Of a stretch of 64,000 nucleotides of DNA, positions 12,646-26,069 are shown one piece after another (the stretch's first letter is position 1; every line of letters starts with the position of its first letter). The stretch covers positions 62,001-126,000 of the forward strand of contig MEHQ01000919.1 of assembly GCA_008828725.1 (NCBI GenBank), in the 5' to 3' direction. The stretch comes from Saccharina japonica (Eukaryota > Sar > Phaeophyceae > Laminariales > Laminariaceae). Both the position numbers and the translations under genes were made by a program. The notes below the pieces were generated by a model. It made no database searches, was not told the origin of the DNA, and was given only the letters and a program-made list of their open reading frames with translations.

Positions 12646-13479
12646 TTGTCTAATCTGCTTACTGCAATACGATGTAGTATCTCTGTGTCGTGGTTTTGTG
12701 ACCACAGAGCTTGTATGTATCTCTTTAGGCTGATGCATCGGCATGGACACCGGGGGTGCTGGATGTCGACGGGTAGAAATAACGGTTTAATGTGAACGAA
12801 CAAGCCCATGATTACAGTATTGGGATATTTGTTCCAATATAGAGGTCAGGACATTTGAAGTCAATTTATGGGGGGAAATGGCCGAACCCTTCACGCGGCA
12901 AAAGCGTTGTGCACGTACCGTAATGGGGAGGGGGGCGAACACCTCCTGCGTATGAGCCCGGATCTGGCTTACGACTACAGCATTGCTGAAGAACCAATGG
13001 AAAACCGCATGAAAAAAAAAATACAACTTCGCTATATATTTACCTGCGTGCGGTTGCTCTGACTATCTGCGCATTGCGTGTGAACGATAATATTTTGTGG
13101 ACGTATGCTCTGTCACCTCTGAAAATATGAATTATAACACTACAGGCTGATTCAAGGCAAATACGGCAAAAAAGTTAGGAATTAGTTTGGGGTACGAGTA
13201 CGAGTACTTAGTTGGTAGTTCACAGCTACTGCTGTGGCTTGTGTGAGCAGCACGAGTTACTGTTACAATTATAAATTTGCAGACATACTGAAGGGTATTA
13301 AACTGACTGCTGCTGTGGTACTGTCGTGTAACATCACAAAACATTATGTGTTTAAGAGCGTACAGCAGCACTAAGTCTTTCCCTGTTATTTGTGTATAGT
13401 ATTGCTCCCGTAGCGTACTGTAACTCGAACCTGTACCGCGCGTAGAAGTAGGATACACAACGAGTACGAGCCGTGGGGC

Positions 13480-13682
13480 CATACTGCAAAACTGTGCGAC
13501 GAGGCTACAGAGTACCTGTTATCACATACCAGGTAACAGGTAGCAGGTGGCGTACTGTAAAACTGTGCGACGAGGCTACGGGTACCTGTTATCACATAAC
13601 AGGTAGCAGGTGACATACTGTAAAACTGTGCAACGAGGCTACAGGGTACCTGTTATCACATAACAGGTATTAATAGCAGGTA
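13480..13682 (+). repeat. Three tandem units of 63-71 bp
   Basis: Each unit begins ATACTG-AAAACTGTGC or a close variant, continues GAGGCTAC, and ends with TACCTGTTATCACATA-CAGGT. The last part is itself a small inverted repeat (ACCTGTTA/TAACAGGT). Units start at about 13480, 13551 and 13614. Confidence 0.85.
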
Positions 13683-14550
13683 TGGAGGATACACGAGTGC
13701 TCAAATCTAAAGATTCTGAAGCAACATCCAGTAAACATCGCCAGCATTTTACGGCATCAAAAACAGATACTACTCGTACTCCTACACACAGAACGATTGT
13801 CACGGCAAAGCCCAGTGACGTTGGGGCCTTTCCATTCCATACTCACCTCTAGCTCGAAGACTGAGCGGCGATGATATGGCGTGGAAAATAGCAACAAACT
13901 CACGCGAGTTGCCCCCCATATTTCTACCGGCTTCAACCTGATAGACTACAGGCTTACAGGTTCGCTATCAACCATCGCAGGTATGTACCAACAATTCCTG
14001 CTACTGCTGTCGTATCACTACATATGCAAGAAAAATGAGATCAGACATATTGGCGCATTGTTCCATCTTTGCAAGCGGTGCCTTAAGAAATATGCTTTTG
14101 TTTTGATTTGGTTCATCGATGGTGAAAAAATGCAAACTAGGAACCAATACTTTTTTTTATCAGAAACGGAATAGAAACACACCCTAATAGTGAAACAATG
14201 AGCAGTAGCGGACGCAGCAACAGCGTAGTTAAAGTAGCACACCAACCAGCCAGCAACGTGCTACATCATACAACAGAGAGCGGTATACCAGCAGTCCGAA
14301 AAAAAAACGATTGTTATGGGCTCGTTGCATTGGTCGGGGCGTCGTCAATTAGGCCCCATGTATGGAAGGTTTTTGGGGAAACCGACATGTTGTTCGTACC
14401 ACTGGTAATCTCACTTTAGCAAAAACCAAGCACACTGGGGAGGGGCATGTGGATGCCATTAATTGGTGTTGTAAACAGTAAATGGGATTGTATTACCCGT
14501 GTAAACCCCATACGTGCAAAAACCACAACACATGTCCAGCATAGCGTCAC

Positions 14551-15364
14551 CTTAGCCCCACCCTCACGGACGAGCCACTGCGCCACGCCCATATGCCCCC
14601 GCTCGCACGCGAACAGAAGCGGCGTGCACCCGTCGTTGTTAGGTCGGTCAGTTTCCGCCCCCGCCGTTTTCACCAGCCAGCGAACCACGTTAAGATGCCC
14701 GCTGATGAGGTAACCACGAGTCGTACCGACACAACGACAGGGAGGGGCGTGGGTACTAATGGCATGCACCAAGCGCGAAGCGCTGTGAGGTGTTCGTTGA
14801 GTCGCATGAAGGGTCAGTTGCATTCTACCAATAATCGCTTGTGAGGCGGGCTTCGGCACCTTATGCGTGCTTCCTTGCAAACCAGCTATGGATGACAGCG
14901 TCAAAAATCTTGAAACAAAGAATCGGTGTGGCCACTTCCACAGACAGCAATTGGAAAAATATGTATGGAATACTATGTACCTGCTTCGTGGATGCACAAT
15001 ATATCTAACTCGACCGCCAGCCATGATGACCGCCGAAATAAAAAAGAGTGGTACCCAGGTTATCTAGCTCACGTAGTGAATGGCGTGTTATACGGCGGCA
15101 AGGCCAACCTACGCCAATCTGACCTATATACAGAGAGATACAAGGCGGGGAGGGATAACAAAGCGAGAAAAACAGGAGACACAAGAATGATAGTTGCATC
15201 TTGTTGCATCCGAACATAACATACGAGCATTGGGCAACCAAACGGCCCGTCGGGTAACCTCGAAACGGCGGGGTAACCTAAAACAAAATAACTCACCCGA
15301 AGCAAGCCCAGTGCAGCGGTGTCGAACCCCGAAGGAGATCTGGGGCATCGGGCGCCACCCCTCT
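14551..15364 (-). CDS. Ankyrin-repeat protein, two internal exons
   Basis: Part of a spliced gene read right to left. The first visible exon (15364-15297) follows a pyrimidine-rich acceptor ending TTATCTCAG and encodes an ankyrin start with GSTPLHWAC. It ends in a GTGAGT donor. The next exon (14701-14551) follows a TCATCAG acceptor and encodes GHLNVVRWLVKTAGAE, then a second repeat with GCTPLLFACERGHMGVAQWL. Across the 595 bp intron the phases match exactly, restoring the canonical TPLH-x6-GH-x2-VV spacing. The exon end at 14551 rests on a plausible AAG/GTGACG donor. Ankyrin repeats are protein-binding scaffolds of about 33 residues, so the partner and cell role cannot be read here. No start, stop or other exons were found; the gene may be larger or decayed. 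Confidence 0.7.
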
Positions 15365-15369
15365 CTGAG

Positions 15370-18300
15370 ATAAGAAGGTACCCAAAGGCATTTGCGCACA
15401 GACAGGGGAAACATGTCGGACTATGTAGCACGCAAGGGTCACCACTTGACAACGATCGCAGACAGTGCACATAGTAAGCATTGTTTTCCCTAGTATGACG
15501 CAAAAACACAGAAAACGAGCCCAATTTCCTGAGGGTTGGCCAAGCTTGGGAATGGTCTTGTTCGTCGCGTCCGGTTCAGCGAGCGGAAGTTCGATCGAAT
15601 CCCGCCCCCCAAAAGGCAAGACACGGGTTGTGAACGTGGCGCCCACTAGAGATATATAAAACTGAAAAAATATCGCGATATGCAGCGTTATTTGCTGAAA
15701 TATGTGCCTGATGAGTTTTATACCGGCGTCAGATATGGCAATATTTTCGCCATACGTGGTACGCACGCGTGAGAAATCGAGTTGGTTGGAAATCCCACCA
15801 ACTTGATATTTTGTATTCTGGTAAATGGATAGATCCTAAAATGGTACGAAATGCATTGCTGGCGCTCAGGAGAGAGGCCCATGGCAGCCAGCAACAGAGC
15901 ACACACTCAACGCACAACAACCGTGCACGTATCCATTGACATGTTGTCCCCGAAGCGGGACCATGTACGTACAGCTAATCCACGACTATTTCGTTAGCCA
16001 CGTAGGCCAGACCGGTATGCCATTGCTCCCGAGCCCGGGCAGGGTCGTAGTTGCCTCTGTGGTTTCGACAGCAACCAAGGCGCAGCAGCAGCAGCAGACG
16101 ACGGATGGGTTCTTCTTCTCCTCGTACCCTTTTCTACCTCTTGTTGTTGTTGTTGTTTGTTTGCACATCTACCCAATCCCACCGAACCCCAACTCCCACG
16201 TGAAAATTTTAACCCCCAACTCAAGGCCACCCTGTAGAACGACCCGAGCGCAGCTTCCGCGCGTTGTTTTCTGTAAGGCGAGCTGCTGCTGCAGGCCACG
16301 TTTTCAAGTCCGTGCCATCTGTGATGATGTGCCTCCCCTGTCCTGCAGCTGGTGCCGCAATTCTCCTCGTGTGCTTCATTCAGCACGACGGGACTTTCAA
16401 CAAAAAAACTCTCACGATCTTGTGCACCCGAGATTTATATCCCAGGTGTTTCTCGAAAATAATCGCACATTCAGTTTTATATCGCGCGATTTGCGTTTAC
16501 CCGTATGTCGATATTCAGAAAAGGGCAAAGAGTCCAAATAAATGACGATACGGAGTTTTATATGTGTCTACTGTATCGTCTTAATAGTCACCGTGACGCG
16601 GAGTCGAACACGGCCGACAACATGGCGGGATAATGCTGTACCCCCGCAGAGAAGGCAAAATCACGGGTTAAACGACGCATTGCGACTCTGGCCTTGTCGG
16701 TCTGGCGGTTCCAAATGCCGGCATGTAACAAATACTATAAAACAACTCAAGTGGAAATATTTTCAAGATGCTTGACGCATATGGTCGGCGTCGTCGCCAA
16801 CGTCGCTACAGATACACAGCAACCGCGAAGGTAAAGTCAACAAGCGGCTAATGTTGAACACACCCAAAACAAGGTATCGACAAAAAAAAAACTCGCGACA
16901 GATGCCCTAAAACAAGCGGCATATGTTTTATTTTCCGTCGTGTGACGGATATATATAAATGTTCGAAAGAGAAGAAGGGTATTTTCCTGGCCTGTAACAC
17001 AGAGAACGATGGAACGCGAATACGTAAGAGGGAGGATAAGCCGAAATATGTGAGAAACGCGATCTTCATCTCGTATTTCCCCTCGATCTTGAATGGATGA
17101 GGAATGGAATATTCTGGGATTTGAAAACCGCGCACCTTGATAGGTGCGTGTAAGGCGATCGGGGTGGTCGTGGTCGGTATCAGATTAAGGTCTGGAGTTC
17201 GGTTGGGGACAAAACGGCACTTCGTTATAGATAAAGCAATAACCTCGTCTGGAGTGGACGTTCGCTAGCTGAGCTTTTCGCAAGTTCTGTGCAGGCTGTT
17301 CAATACAGAAGGCGTAGCTTTCCAAGCAATTACTTTCATTTCGGCGTAATATTAACCGAGCGTCTTTCGGGTCTCCTTGCCTTTGCTCGCAGTTCGTCAC
17401 ACACGGGAAAGCCTCGGCAATCGCATACACCTTTGCATTGTGCGCAAAAGCTACCCACCCTGCGTTACTGAAGTCTGGTTGTCCGCCGTTGTAGGACTGT
17501 GATCGTCCGCTTCTACGGAAGCAGCACAGACAACTTCGAAACTACTGTAGTCCCACCGATGTTGTGTTGTATTTTTCGTTGTGGGTAGAATGATTTTGCT
17601 GACGTATTGTTTTCGGTTCATACAAAAGCTCGTCGGTCATATTATTATTCTAGATTTCTTGTGGCCCGTTTCCGTGCAAAAAAATCGTGAATTCCCGCGG
17701 TCGCTAGTTCCCGCGGGAAGGGTCCCGTGGAGGGCAGTTCCCGTCCGAAAAATCCCGTAATTTCCCGCGATGGAAAAATCCCACAGGAAAAGTTCTCAAG
17801 ATGAACAATCGTAGCCGATGAATGCTCTGATATGTTTTACCACACGGTGCAAATGCCAAAAACTTGAAAGTGAAGTATAATGCGAAACGCCACCTGTAAC
17901 TCGCGCAACTCGGTCACAAGTAATCAACACCCACCCAGGGTACGCCATAGTTCGTACTGGTATTGCAACGACACGCAGATGGGGCGACAAAACATACCAA
18001 CTACTGTACGTTCTATATACGTGTAATATGAATATTTCATGTAAGCAAGATCAACAGATTTCTTCAGTAGTAGTGGTAGTAGCACTAGTAATAGTAGAAA
18101 CAGTATATGACATAACTATATGTACAAAACGCCACCCTCCGTTCGCGAAAGCAATCAATCGTCAGAACAGTAATTTACCTTCGATCCCGAAACATCTCCG
18201 CCATATGTTAAGTATGAGGTAGGTAGTCTTCATGAATAGTAAATGGGACGCGCTGGTTAAAGTTGACACGACCCAACTTTTGTCAGGCATGAATACCGCT

Positions 18301-18390
18301 TGCCGAATGTACTCGAACGTCAAATACCTAGTATTTTGTATCATAGTGACCAGCAAGAACAGTGGAATAGGGTGGCACATTCAACTGGTC
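15370..18390. other. Non-coding tract, no gene recognised
   Basis: About 3 kb without a supportable gene. It holds a short CAG run near 16083, a GTT run near 16143, and a GC-skewed patch at about 17690-17795 in which TTCCCG, TCCCGCGG and related words recur. Upstream exons of the ankyrin gene may lie here but none could be recognised. Confidence 0.4.
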
Positions 18391-18581
18391 ACTTCAGGTC
18401 CCAGGGCTGGCGCAAGCGGCGAACGTGTGTCCCGACCGACCACGGCCCGAAACAGTTTGGCGTTTCCGTCGGATTTTGTTTTTTGCATTTTTGTACGAAC
18501 GAGCCGATTCCAGGTACTTCAAGCCATGCCTGTAAAACAATTCGCGCAAATATTCGAAGATTTGAAGATTTGACTGCGTAG

Positions 18582-18817
18582 GGCCAATATCAAGTCAGTT
18601 TTAATGCCCAAAAGCTGATCCAATCCTGAAACCTAGTGGTAAGTAATTACCAGGCAACTACAAAATACGTACCAGGTATGTTTTTCGCACAAAAGCCCAG
18701 GCCAATACCAAGTCAGTTTTAATGCCCAAAAGCTGATCCAATATTGAAACCTAGTGGTAAGTAATTAACAGGCAACTACAAAATACGTACCAGGTATGCT
18801 TTTCGCACAAAAGACCA
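18582..18817 (+). repeat. 118 bp tandem pair with a diverged third copy at 20072
   Basis: Two nearly identical units start GGCCAATA-CAAGTCAGTTTT and end TTTTTCGCACAAAAG or its close variant. A diverged relative begins near 20072. The similarity extends outward on both sides: about 18395-18960 resembles about 19900-20300, including GACCGAC-ACGGCC, GAACGAGCCGATTCCAGG and CCCCTTCCGAGGCCTTGGCG. The bigger unit is therefore an old ~1.5 kb-spaced direct repeat. Confidence 0.7.
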
Positions 18818-19201
18818 AATGTGCACGCCGTTTTTTAGACATAGATCCTGAAAAAATGGTACAGGTGTTCTTCAAGCCCCTTCCGAGGCCTTGGCGAGTG
18901 CTTTTCATCTGTTTTTTTTTTTTGTCGACGATATAAGGCTTCTTAAGACCTATGCCAATGGGAGAGCAAAGTTACCCTGAAAAGTTTGAATTCCTAAGAT
19001 CCCCGCCAGATTTTCCAGAACAAGCTTGCTATGGGACCGATTCTTGAAACGGAATATTCCCAACTTTTGGAAAAGCCCGAAAAAGGCAAATCTCAGGCCG
19101 ATGTTGGGACAAGATCGGCTTGAGAAAACTCAGGCGGATGATAGTTCGAAGCGGCGAGATTCCGAGTCCTCGACAGACATGGATCGGCGAAACCAAGGAC
19201 T

Positions 19202-21340
19202 GCGTCATGAATTCTGAACGCGGTGCGCTCGTTACGGGCTCCGACCCATCCTAGAGTCACCGTGTTCACACGATGGCCGGTGATATGTGGCGGGCGCTGG
19301 CCAGGCGTCTGATACACAAACAATTGTCTGCTGGTGTGCATAAAACAGATGACAAATTTTCTCGATCCGTCTAAAATGGCAAAAAATAGTTTTTTTTCGG
19401 GTTTGGGAGAAGAGCGTAGGGTGCCGCCGGCAATCTCTCGCCTCCTAGACCATGGATCCACGTTATACCTTCGAGGCCGTCATATACACTCGTTGGCCTT
19501 GCCCGACCCGAAGCGGGTAGGCCGTGGGCTGAGTCTATGTCGAGATCGAAGGCCTATCGTCGCACGAGCTGATTTTTACCAGGGTGTTGACGATTTGCAG
19601 CGAGAAGAGGCAAATTGCGCTGCCTGCAGCCGTTTGAAAAAAAACAGGGAAAAAATCAAAACACTTTTCCCTTTTTTCCCACAGCGTCGGTACGAGCGGA
19701 TCTTCAGCCTGAAAATTCCAGGCAAATATTTCAAAGATCGATTTCCAACTTTGCTTCCCCATTGGCATAGGTCTAAGGCCCGAAAATCCAAATCCCAAGG
19801 GTAAAAAAAAAACACCGTCCGTCAAAACGTCAAGAGGAGTTCGTTGTGCAAAATTCCAGGGTCTATTTCCCAAAAACAGCGTGCACTTCCGACTCGGAGC
19901 GTCTTTGGCGGATTAGCGTCGAAAATGTGCCCCGACCGACAACGGGCCTCAACAAACGGCCAGACGTTTCTGTAGGGAATAACGGGTTTTTGTTCAACAT
20001 TTTATGTGAACGAGCCGATTCCAGGCACTGTGAAGCAATTCCCTCAAATATTCGAAGACTAGACTGCGTAGGGCCAATACCAACTCACTTTTAACGCCCA
20101 AAGCTGATCCAATACTGAAAACTGAGAAACTGTCAGGCAAAACTGCAAATAGGTATGTTTTTCGCACAAAAGCCCAAATGTTTACGCCGTTTTTAAGAGA
20201 GATCTCCAAAAAGTGTACACGTATTATTCGAGCCCCTTCCGAGGCCTTGGCGAACGGTGTTTTTTGCTGTTGTTTTTCGTCGGAAATTTGAAGGTTCTTA
20301 AGGCGTAAAAATCAGAATTCAGAAACGAAGAAAAAATATCTGACGGAGGGAAGAAAAAAAAACCGTCCTACAAAGGGTCAGGTCCCGTGTTAAGACATAT
20401 TATATTTTTTGTAATTCGAAAATATTTTTTCCCCGATTTAATTTGCATCTGATTGGTCGAAAAGTAAATCACCAAACAGCACCAAGCAGGCGGTTCGGAT
20501 TGAAATTCGAAACAAACGAATTCAACAGGGTTTTTGGGACTTCTTTGCCACATCTTGTTTGTCAATTTGGGGAGTTTGTCCACCACGACGTGGCATGTTC
20601 CATGAAACCGCAGCAAGCCACGCAAATTTGAGTCGTGTCGTTCACTGATTTAGAGGCAAGACCATAAATTTCCCGATAAGCACGGCCACCAGAGCAGCCA
20701 CAGCGCGAGGTCCGACGGCCCCTAGCACAGGGTACACCGCCCGCGGCGCCTAAAACAAAATCAAGGTCGCCACAAACCCGATGTATCACCACTCTTTACT
20801 TCCCAAACCACACGAGCACCGACCAAGTCGCGGCTTCGCGTAAAATTTCGATCGATGTATCCCCGTCGCTGCTGCCCGCGTGGAGCTTCGGGGCTGCGCC
20901 AGCCCTTCGAACACATCCCTAGAGCGATATCTTCTTAGCCGGTGCCGGCGAAATATATATGTCGCTAGACGCGGCGCTCCGGGGAAGACGCGTGCCCTCG
21001 CTCGTCTCGTTGGTTGCTAACGGGTATTTCACATTTGTGCGCTATTATGATTTGAGATCACAATACGCCAATCCTCGATAGGACGCAAAACCGTTTTTTT
21101 CACGAATTTCTGTTAAATTACGAAAAAAAAAAATGAATTACGAAAGTTCTTGTCCTTCGATAATATTGGCCCCTAAAAGAGGTTAACAGAACACGTATGC
21201 AGAAGTACAGGGTCCTATCTCCAAAAACCGGCGTGAACTTCCGACTCTGAACATTTTGTATGGATTCACCTTGAACCAGCCTGCATCTATGACGTAGAAC
21301 CAATAAGTTCCATCAGTAGAAGTAACAGCAGCATAATTCG
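19202..21340. other. Unrecognised tract inside copy A
   Basis: Nothing in these 2.1 kb resembles a known gene. ORFs of up to 156 codons exist on both strands but overlap one another and carry no recognisable motif. A short inverted match pairs CCTATGCCAATGGG at about 18949 with its complement near 19760. The same tract is repeated without visible change in copy B (42292-44430). Confidence 0.5.
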
Positions 21341-21664
<324 letters not shown>

Positions 21665-22422
21665 CCGTAATCATGCGAGAGTTGGCACCCATCGGAAGGT
21701 TGGCACCCATCGGAGAGATACCACCGGGGTGCGATAAAAAACACAACGTAGAAACATTAATCGTGTTTTCGCACCCCCATCGGAGAGATCGCCCCCGGGT
21801 GCGATCTCTCCGACATAAATAGAAATTTGAGGGCCACCGCAGCGGGTCTGTCGTAGGTAATATTCTCATTCTTTCATACTCCGATGATATATCGCCAGTG
21901 CGCCACTCCTCTCAAACGTACCGTACGTTACCAACGCATGGTAGGTCAAGTCGTTTTAGGTAGCTCAGCGGAATGCCGCCGCGTTTTTCGGGGTATTGTG
22001 CCGTATTATACCGTATTTTACCGGATCGATTCTCAATTCGCCGGCACACCGTTTTGGGTGATGTAAGGTGTGTGTTAACTGCTGTGTTTACTGTGCCCTA
22101 CATCTGCAACAGGGTGGGTACGGTATCCAGCTGTTGTGGTACTCGGTATCGCACCCATCGGAGAGATCACACCGGGGTGCATGTACGCAGCACCGTTGCC
22201 CCAGTACGGCGCGGTGTATTTCGATTCAGCAGCGCACCCATCGGAGAGATCGCACCGGGGGTGCGCCAAAATTGAAGAACGGCATGATTTAATTGTATTT
22301 CCGCACCCCCATCGGAAGGTTGGCACCCATCGGAGAGATAGCACCGAGGTGCGATAAAAAACACAACGTAGAAACATTTAAAAATCGATCACACCCCGGT
22401 GCCAACTCTCGCATGATTACGG
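21665..22422. mobile_element. Non-autonomous TIR element, CCGTAATCATG family, copy A
   Basis: The ends are inverted repeats starting CCGTAATCATGCGAGAG and continuing TTGGCACC, flanked by TA on both sides (21663-21664 and 22423-22424). TA targets point to the Tc1/mariner (IS630) superfamily, but the TIR is not one I can name. The motif GCACCCATCGGAGAGAT recurs about seven times in the direct and once in the inverse orientation, clustered near both ends, as expected of transposase-binding sites. A near-perfect 34 bp palindrome lies at about 21780-21813. No transposase ORF is present. A matching copy lies at 44840-45586 and a left end at 62906. Confidence 0.75.
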
Positions 22423-22500
22423 TAATAATCGCAGTAGACCACATAAAACGAAAGACGTCACCCGTAACTCGAAACTCGACCAATTGACAAAACATTCACG

Positions 22501-22647
22501 CCTCGGATAACGTAACACTCAACGTTTTATCTTAATGTTAGGCGTCAGCGGGAAAAAATTGTAAAATTACGTTAGGGCGATTAACAAAAAGGGGTACACC
22601 CCCCCTATATCGTTACAAAAAGGGGGACATCGCTTTTCGCCGCCGGC
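22501..22647 (-). repeat. Shortened copy of the AACGTTA-rich repeat, A
   Basis: In reverse complement this matches two separated parts of the longer repeat at 54262-55680: the CCCCCTTTTTGTAACGATAT end (54262-54349) and the block around CTCGGATAACGTAACA (about 55090-55120). The intervening ~730 bp are absent, so it looks like an internally deleted derivative. Confidence 0.6.
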
Positions 22648-23720
22648 GAGGTTATCGCTACAGAGGTGGTCGGCAACACCAATCCAACGGCCCAGGGCAT
22701 TCACGGTATACTCATAGTAATATATTAACCATTAACCATCACTGCTGTGACCGAACAGCCCAACAGCTAACGGCCTGGTACAACAGGACCCTCCTCTCCT
22801 CTACGCTATGTACGTACGTACCTGATATACGCATATACTTATACGGCGGTACTGTACCGTTACTACTACGTATACGTACAGCAGCTGTACTCACTATCCT
22901 TTGATATATATTAACGTATACCAGGTATACGCATGATATGTAGGTTCCATACGTATGTGCCCTGGTTCACTTTTTTCTTGTTTGGGAAGTAGGCTTGAAC
23001 TTCGTATACTATGATGTGTCCTAACATTAGTGTGTGTGTTGTCTTCACATTAAACCCGTTATTTCTACTCAACTACATCAGTAGACCCAGTGCCTGCCCT
23101 GATTCCTAATCCTAGAGACACAAATTCTGTGATCACAGACTGTGAAACAGAGAAAAAACAAACAAAACAAACGCAAATGAATGGGTAAAGCAAGTGAGAT
23201 GCGTAACGTACAGGGTACGAGAACACAACGACACGAGCCGAACCAAAAAAAAAGGAACCAAAAGACAAAAAAAAAATGAAATGAAACATAATACAAATGA
23301 CGCAGGGAGACAGAATCGTCCCTAGAATAAAAGCACACGTGCCCAAGAGGAACAGATAACTGCTGCACGGGCGAGGTAACACGAAAAAGAGGAAGACACC
23401 GGCAGAGGGTGGAAACAAAGGGAGAAACAAGGCAAAAAAGCAAGAAATAAGACACGAGAGAGGAAAAGAGAAAAAACATTCTCAAGGCAAGCTCAAGGCG
23501 ATGGTAATAACAAGCTCCCGTCTCTGCTATAAAAACCGATACAGGGACCATGTCACACCTTCTGCCATCTCCTTCCCACTCTAAAAGAAAAATCGTGTCA
23601 AGTGTCGGTACTACCTCTGCCTCGCCGCCCCCAGTGAACAATGCAACAAGAAACAAACAAACAAAATAAAACAACAAATATAATTCAAGGGCTAGTCGAG
23701 TCGATACCTTGCCGCACGAT

Positions 23721-24399
23721 CTACCATTTCGTTTCTGCATTCATCGACAGCTGTATCAGTACGCCCCCCCCCCCCCCTTCCTTGTCGCCTCTCTTGGCGT
23801 TTTCAGCTGCACGCCGTAGCCAGCTCCTCTCCGCTTCGGCCCTGTGCCACCTCGCCATGAAATGGTCTGCCGCCTCGCCGACCCCCCAACCCCCCGATAC
23901 CACACCCCACTCTTCTTAGCCGCCCTTGGCCATAGTACCGTCTCTGCTCCGAACAGTAAAGGGGAGCTTGCTGTGGAGCCCTCTGTCGCTCGAAAAACCC
24001 TGAGGTCATCTGCTAGACATTGGGCCCAGTTCTTTTCTGGTCGGCCAGGTCCCGGGTTCGCCCGACGATCGCCCCAAACATCACCCGCCGGGTCAGCCGC
24101 TCATTGGTCGTGCGCTGTAAGGCCGCCGCAAAGAGGAGGCGTCGTTTGCGGATGGTCGTCTCAACGCTCTCGCATTGTGCCTTCTTGAGAGCCTTGGCGT
24201 ACGACATGAGATGGTCGGTGCGTTGTCGGCGCTGGAAACCAATGATCGGTAGGGGGAAGTTGTGGTGTGCCGTTCGGAGCTCAGCGAAGTGTTCCTGGCC
24301 AAGGGTCCACGTCACACACCCGTACAGCAGTGTCTCCATCACCTCGGCCTTTAGCATGCGCACCTTTAGAGTGAACGGGGCATCCTCCATATCGTACAG
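23721..24399 (-). pseudogene. LINE reverse transcriptase polyprotein, C-terminal part, copy A
   Basis: The post-RT C-terminal region of a non-LTR retrotransposon, read right to left. It includes LKVRMLKAEVMETLLYGCVTW, then RTAHHNFPLPIIGFQRR, RKRRLLFAAALQR, and a final helix-rich stretch with HFMARWHRAEAERSW before the stop at 23721. This arrangement, with the LLYG-TW block followed by a basic RKR/R-LFA block, is usual in RTE/Jockey-like LINEs. The frame shifts at least twice: at about 24060, where the sequence differs from copy B, and again near 23900. The rest of the LINE continues at 29074 after the inserted LTR element. The T-rich sequence down to about 23040 (minus-strand sense) may be the 3' UTR. 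No poly(A) end or target duplication was found. Confidence 0.8.
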
Positions 24400-24404
24400 C
24401 TCCC

Positions 24405-24693
24405 TATTGATTGTGCTTGGTACTCGATACAGCAGGTATGATGACGGTTTCATATATTAGGGAGTTCATATACTTGATGAGGCTTTCTCCATCTGTGAGG
24501 TCTCGTGCTTGCTGGTGACTTCCCTGACTTGCTTCCTTGGCTTGCTCGCTGCGCCTCGATGGTGGCCTGCGAGGTCCGACGATAATATATATATACTTAA
24601 CTACGTGGTTTATGTCTCCATGAGCAGCGCTCCAGCTCCCTGACCCTGCCCGCCTGTGCCAGGCCCCGGCATGCGCCCGAGGTCGTATCAATA
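24405..24693 (+). repeat. 5' LTR of LTR element A
   Basis: This 289 bp repeat has short inverted tips (TATTGAT and ATCAATA) and is nearly identical to the 3' LTR. The bases that follow contain a small palindrome (CGCTATAGCG). No clear tRNA primer-binding site was recognised. Confidence 0.85.
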
Positions 24694-24767
24694 CGCTATA
24701 GCGAGTCATTGTTTGTGATCTCGGGTTGCTTGGGGCATCAGGCAGTGGTGGGTTTTTCCGCGTCGAG

Positions 24768-26007
24768 ATGGACGCTATGGAGTTTGAAAGATGGAAGACG
24801 GTGCAGCTGATGGGAGTTGTCGACAAGCTGTATGCCGAGCGCTTCGTCCTGGTTCAACGCATCGTGAACTATGAAGCTTGGGCTGCGCGTGCTGGACGGG
24901 TTGCCGTGCTTGCGAACGAGAGGGCTCGTCTCACTGAGGTGGATTTTCGGATCAACTCGGCTCAGCACCAGTTCAAGTGGCGGCAAGAGGTAGTCCACCC
25001 GATACGGCCGCACAACAGCGTGCCGCCTCGGCCAGACGTGAGCTGGCGCTGGTGGACCCGCTTGCTGCTCGAAGCACGAGCAACGCAGGCGAGCAGCGGC
25101 AGCAGCAGCAGCCGGAGCAGCAGCAGCAGCAGCAAGACGAGATGGAAGGGGCTGCAGACACTGCGATACAGGTGGCAGCCCTTCGTGAGGAGATGGAGGA
25201 GATGAGGAGAGAGTTAGCAGCAGTACAGCTGGCAGCCCTTCGGAGGAAGATGATAGCGAAGCTGCGTGCCACGCCAAGCGAGGCCCAGCGCGCTGATTCG
25301 GAGAGGGCAACGGCAGAGCAGAGGAGGAAAGCAGCTGGGACATCAGTGCGGCAAGAGCAGGAGGCTCGAGCCGGCACGTTGGCCACTGCTGCAAACCATA
25401 CCCGCTCTGCGCCCACCCCCGAATTTGATGAGGAAGCGACGAGAGGAGAAAAAGGAGAAGATATGGGTGACGAGGAGAGAGAAGACGAACGAGCTGTGAA
25501 GCTAGGTGGGAAGCAGACCACCCGGAGCGGCAGCAGTGCACAGGATGGGCAGAGGGCCCTGCCGCAGTTGCTTCCGGTTGAGAGGAGCCCCTTTGAGCCG
25601 GTTTGTTGGGTGAGCCCGGGCGCGCTAGTAGAGCAGGTGGCTCTGTCTGCGCGCCACGTTGAAACCCACCCCGCGGTGACGAAGAAACCGTCACACGCGG
25701 AAGAGAAAAAGGTCGGAGGGATGGTTTTATGTGCGAGTGGAAGGGGGTCTCAGGAGGAGGAAAGTAGAGTAGGAGTCGGGGATGACGGCGTAGGGATGGG
25801 CGAGGAGCAGGAGCATCAGCCGTTGCCACCGCCGCTGCCGCCACCGCCGCCTCTACCACCGCCTCCGCCACCGCCCGCGGAAGGCACGCGTGCAGACCTC
25901 GAGGCGGAGCAGCACGCCCTGGTAGTGTCGAGCCGTTTGGTGCTGGCACACGGAGCCCTGTTATCATTCGAGCAACGGAAAGAGGAGGAAGAGGAGGAGA
26001 AGGAAGA

Positions 26008-26069
<62 letters not shown>

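Noticed and set aside
15580-15610. tRNA T-arm-like string GTTCGATCGAATCCCGCC
   Set aside because: The loop is the wrong length and no acceptor, D or anticodon arm pairs with it.
18943-19780. Inverted CCTATGCCAATGGG pair as transposon ends
   Set aside because: Only about 30 bp match, and neither side has a consistent target duplication. One end coincides with the 11 kb duplication boundary, so it is noted but not called an element.
23078-23740. A 220-codon minus-strand ORF rich in Phe and Leu (repeated at 46242-46904)
   Set aside because: It looks like a membrane protein but comes from A/T-rich sequence downstream of the LINE coding end, most likely LINE 3' UTR. No motif and no independent support.
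24738-25967. A 409-codon minus-strand ORF (and the 330-codon one at 48136-49128)
   Set aside because: Shadow of the coiled-coil/polyQ coding region on the plus strand. It is rich in Pro, Ser and Leu as expected from the complement of GC-rich codons.
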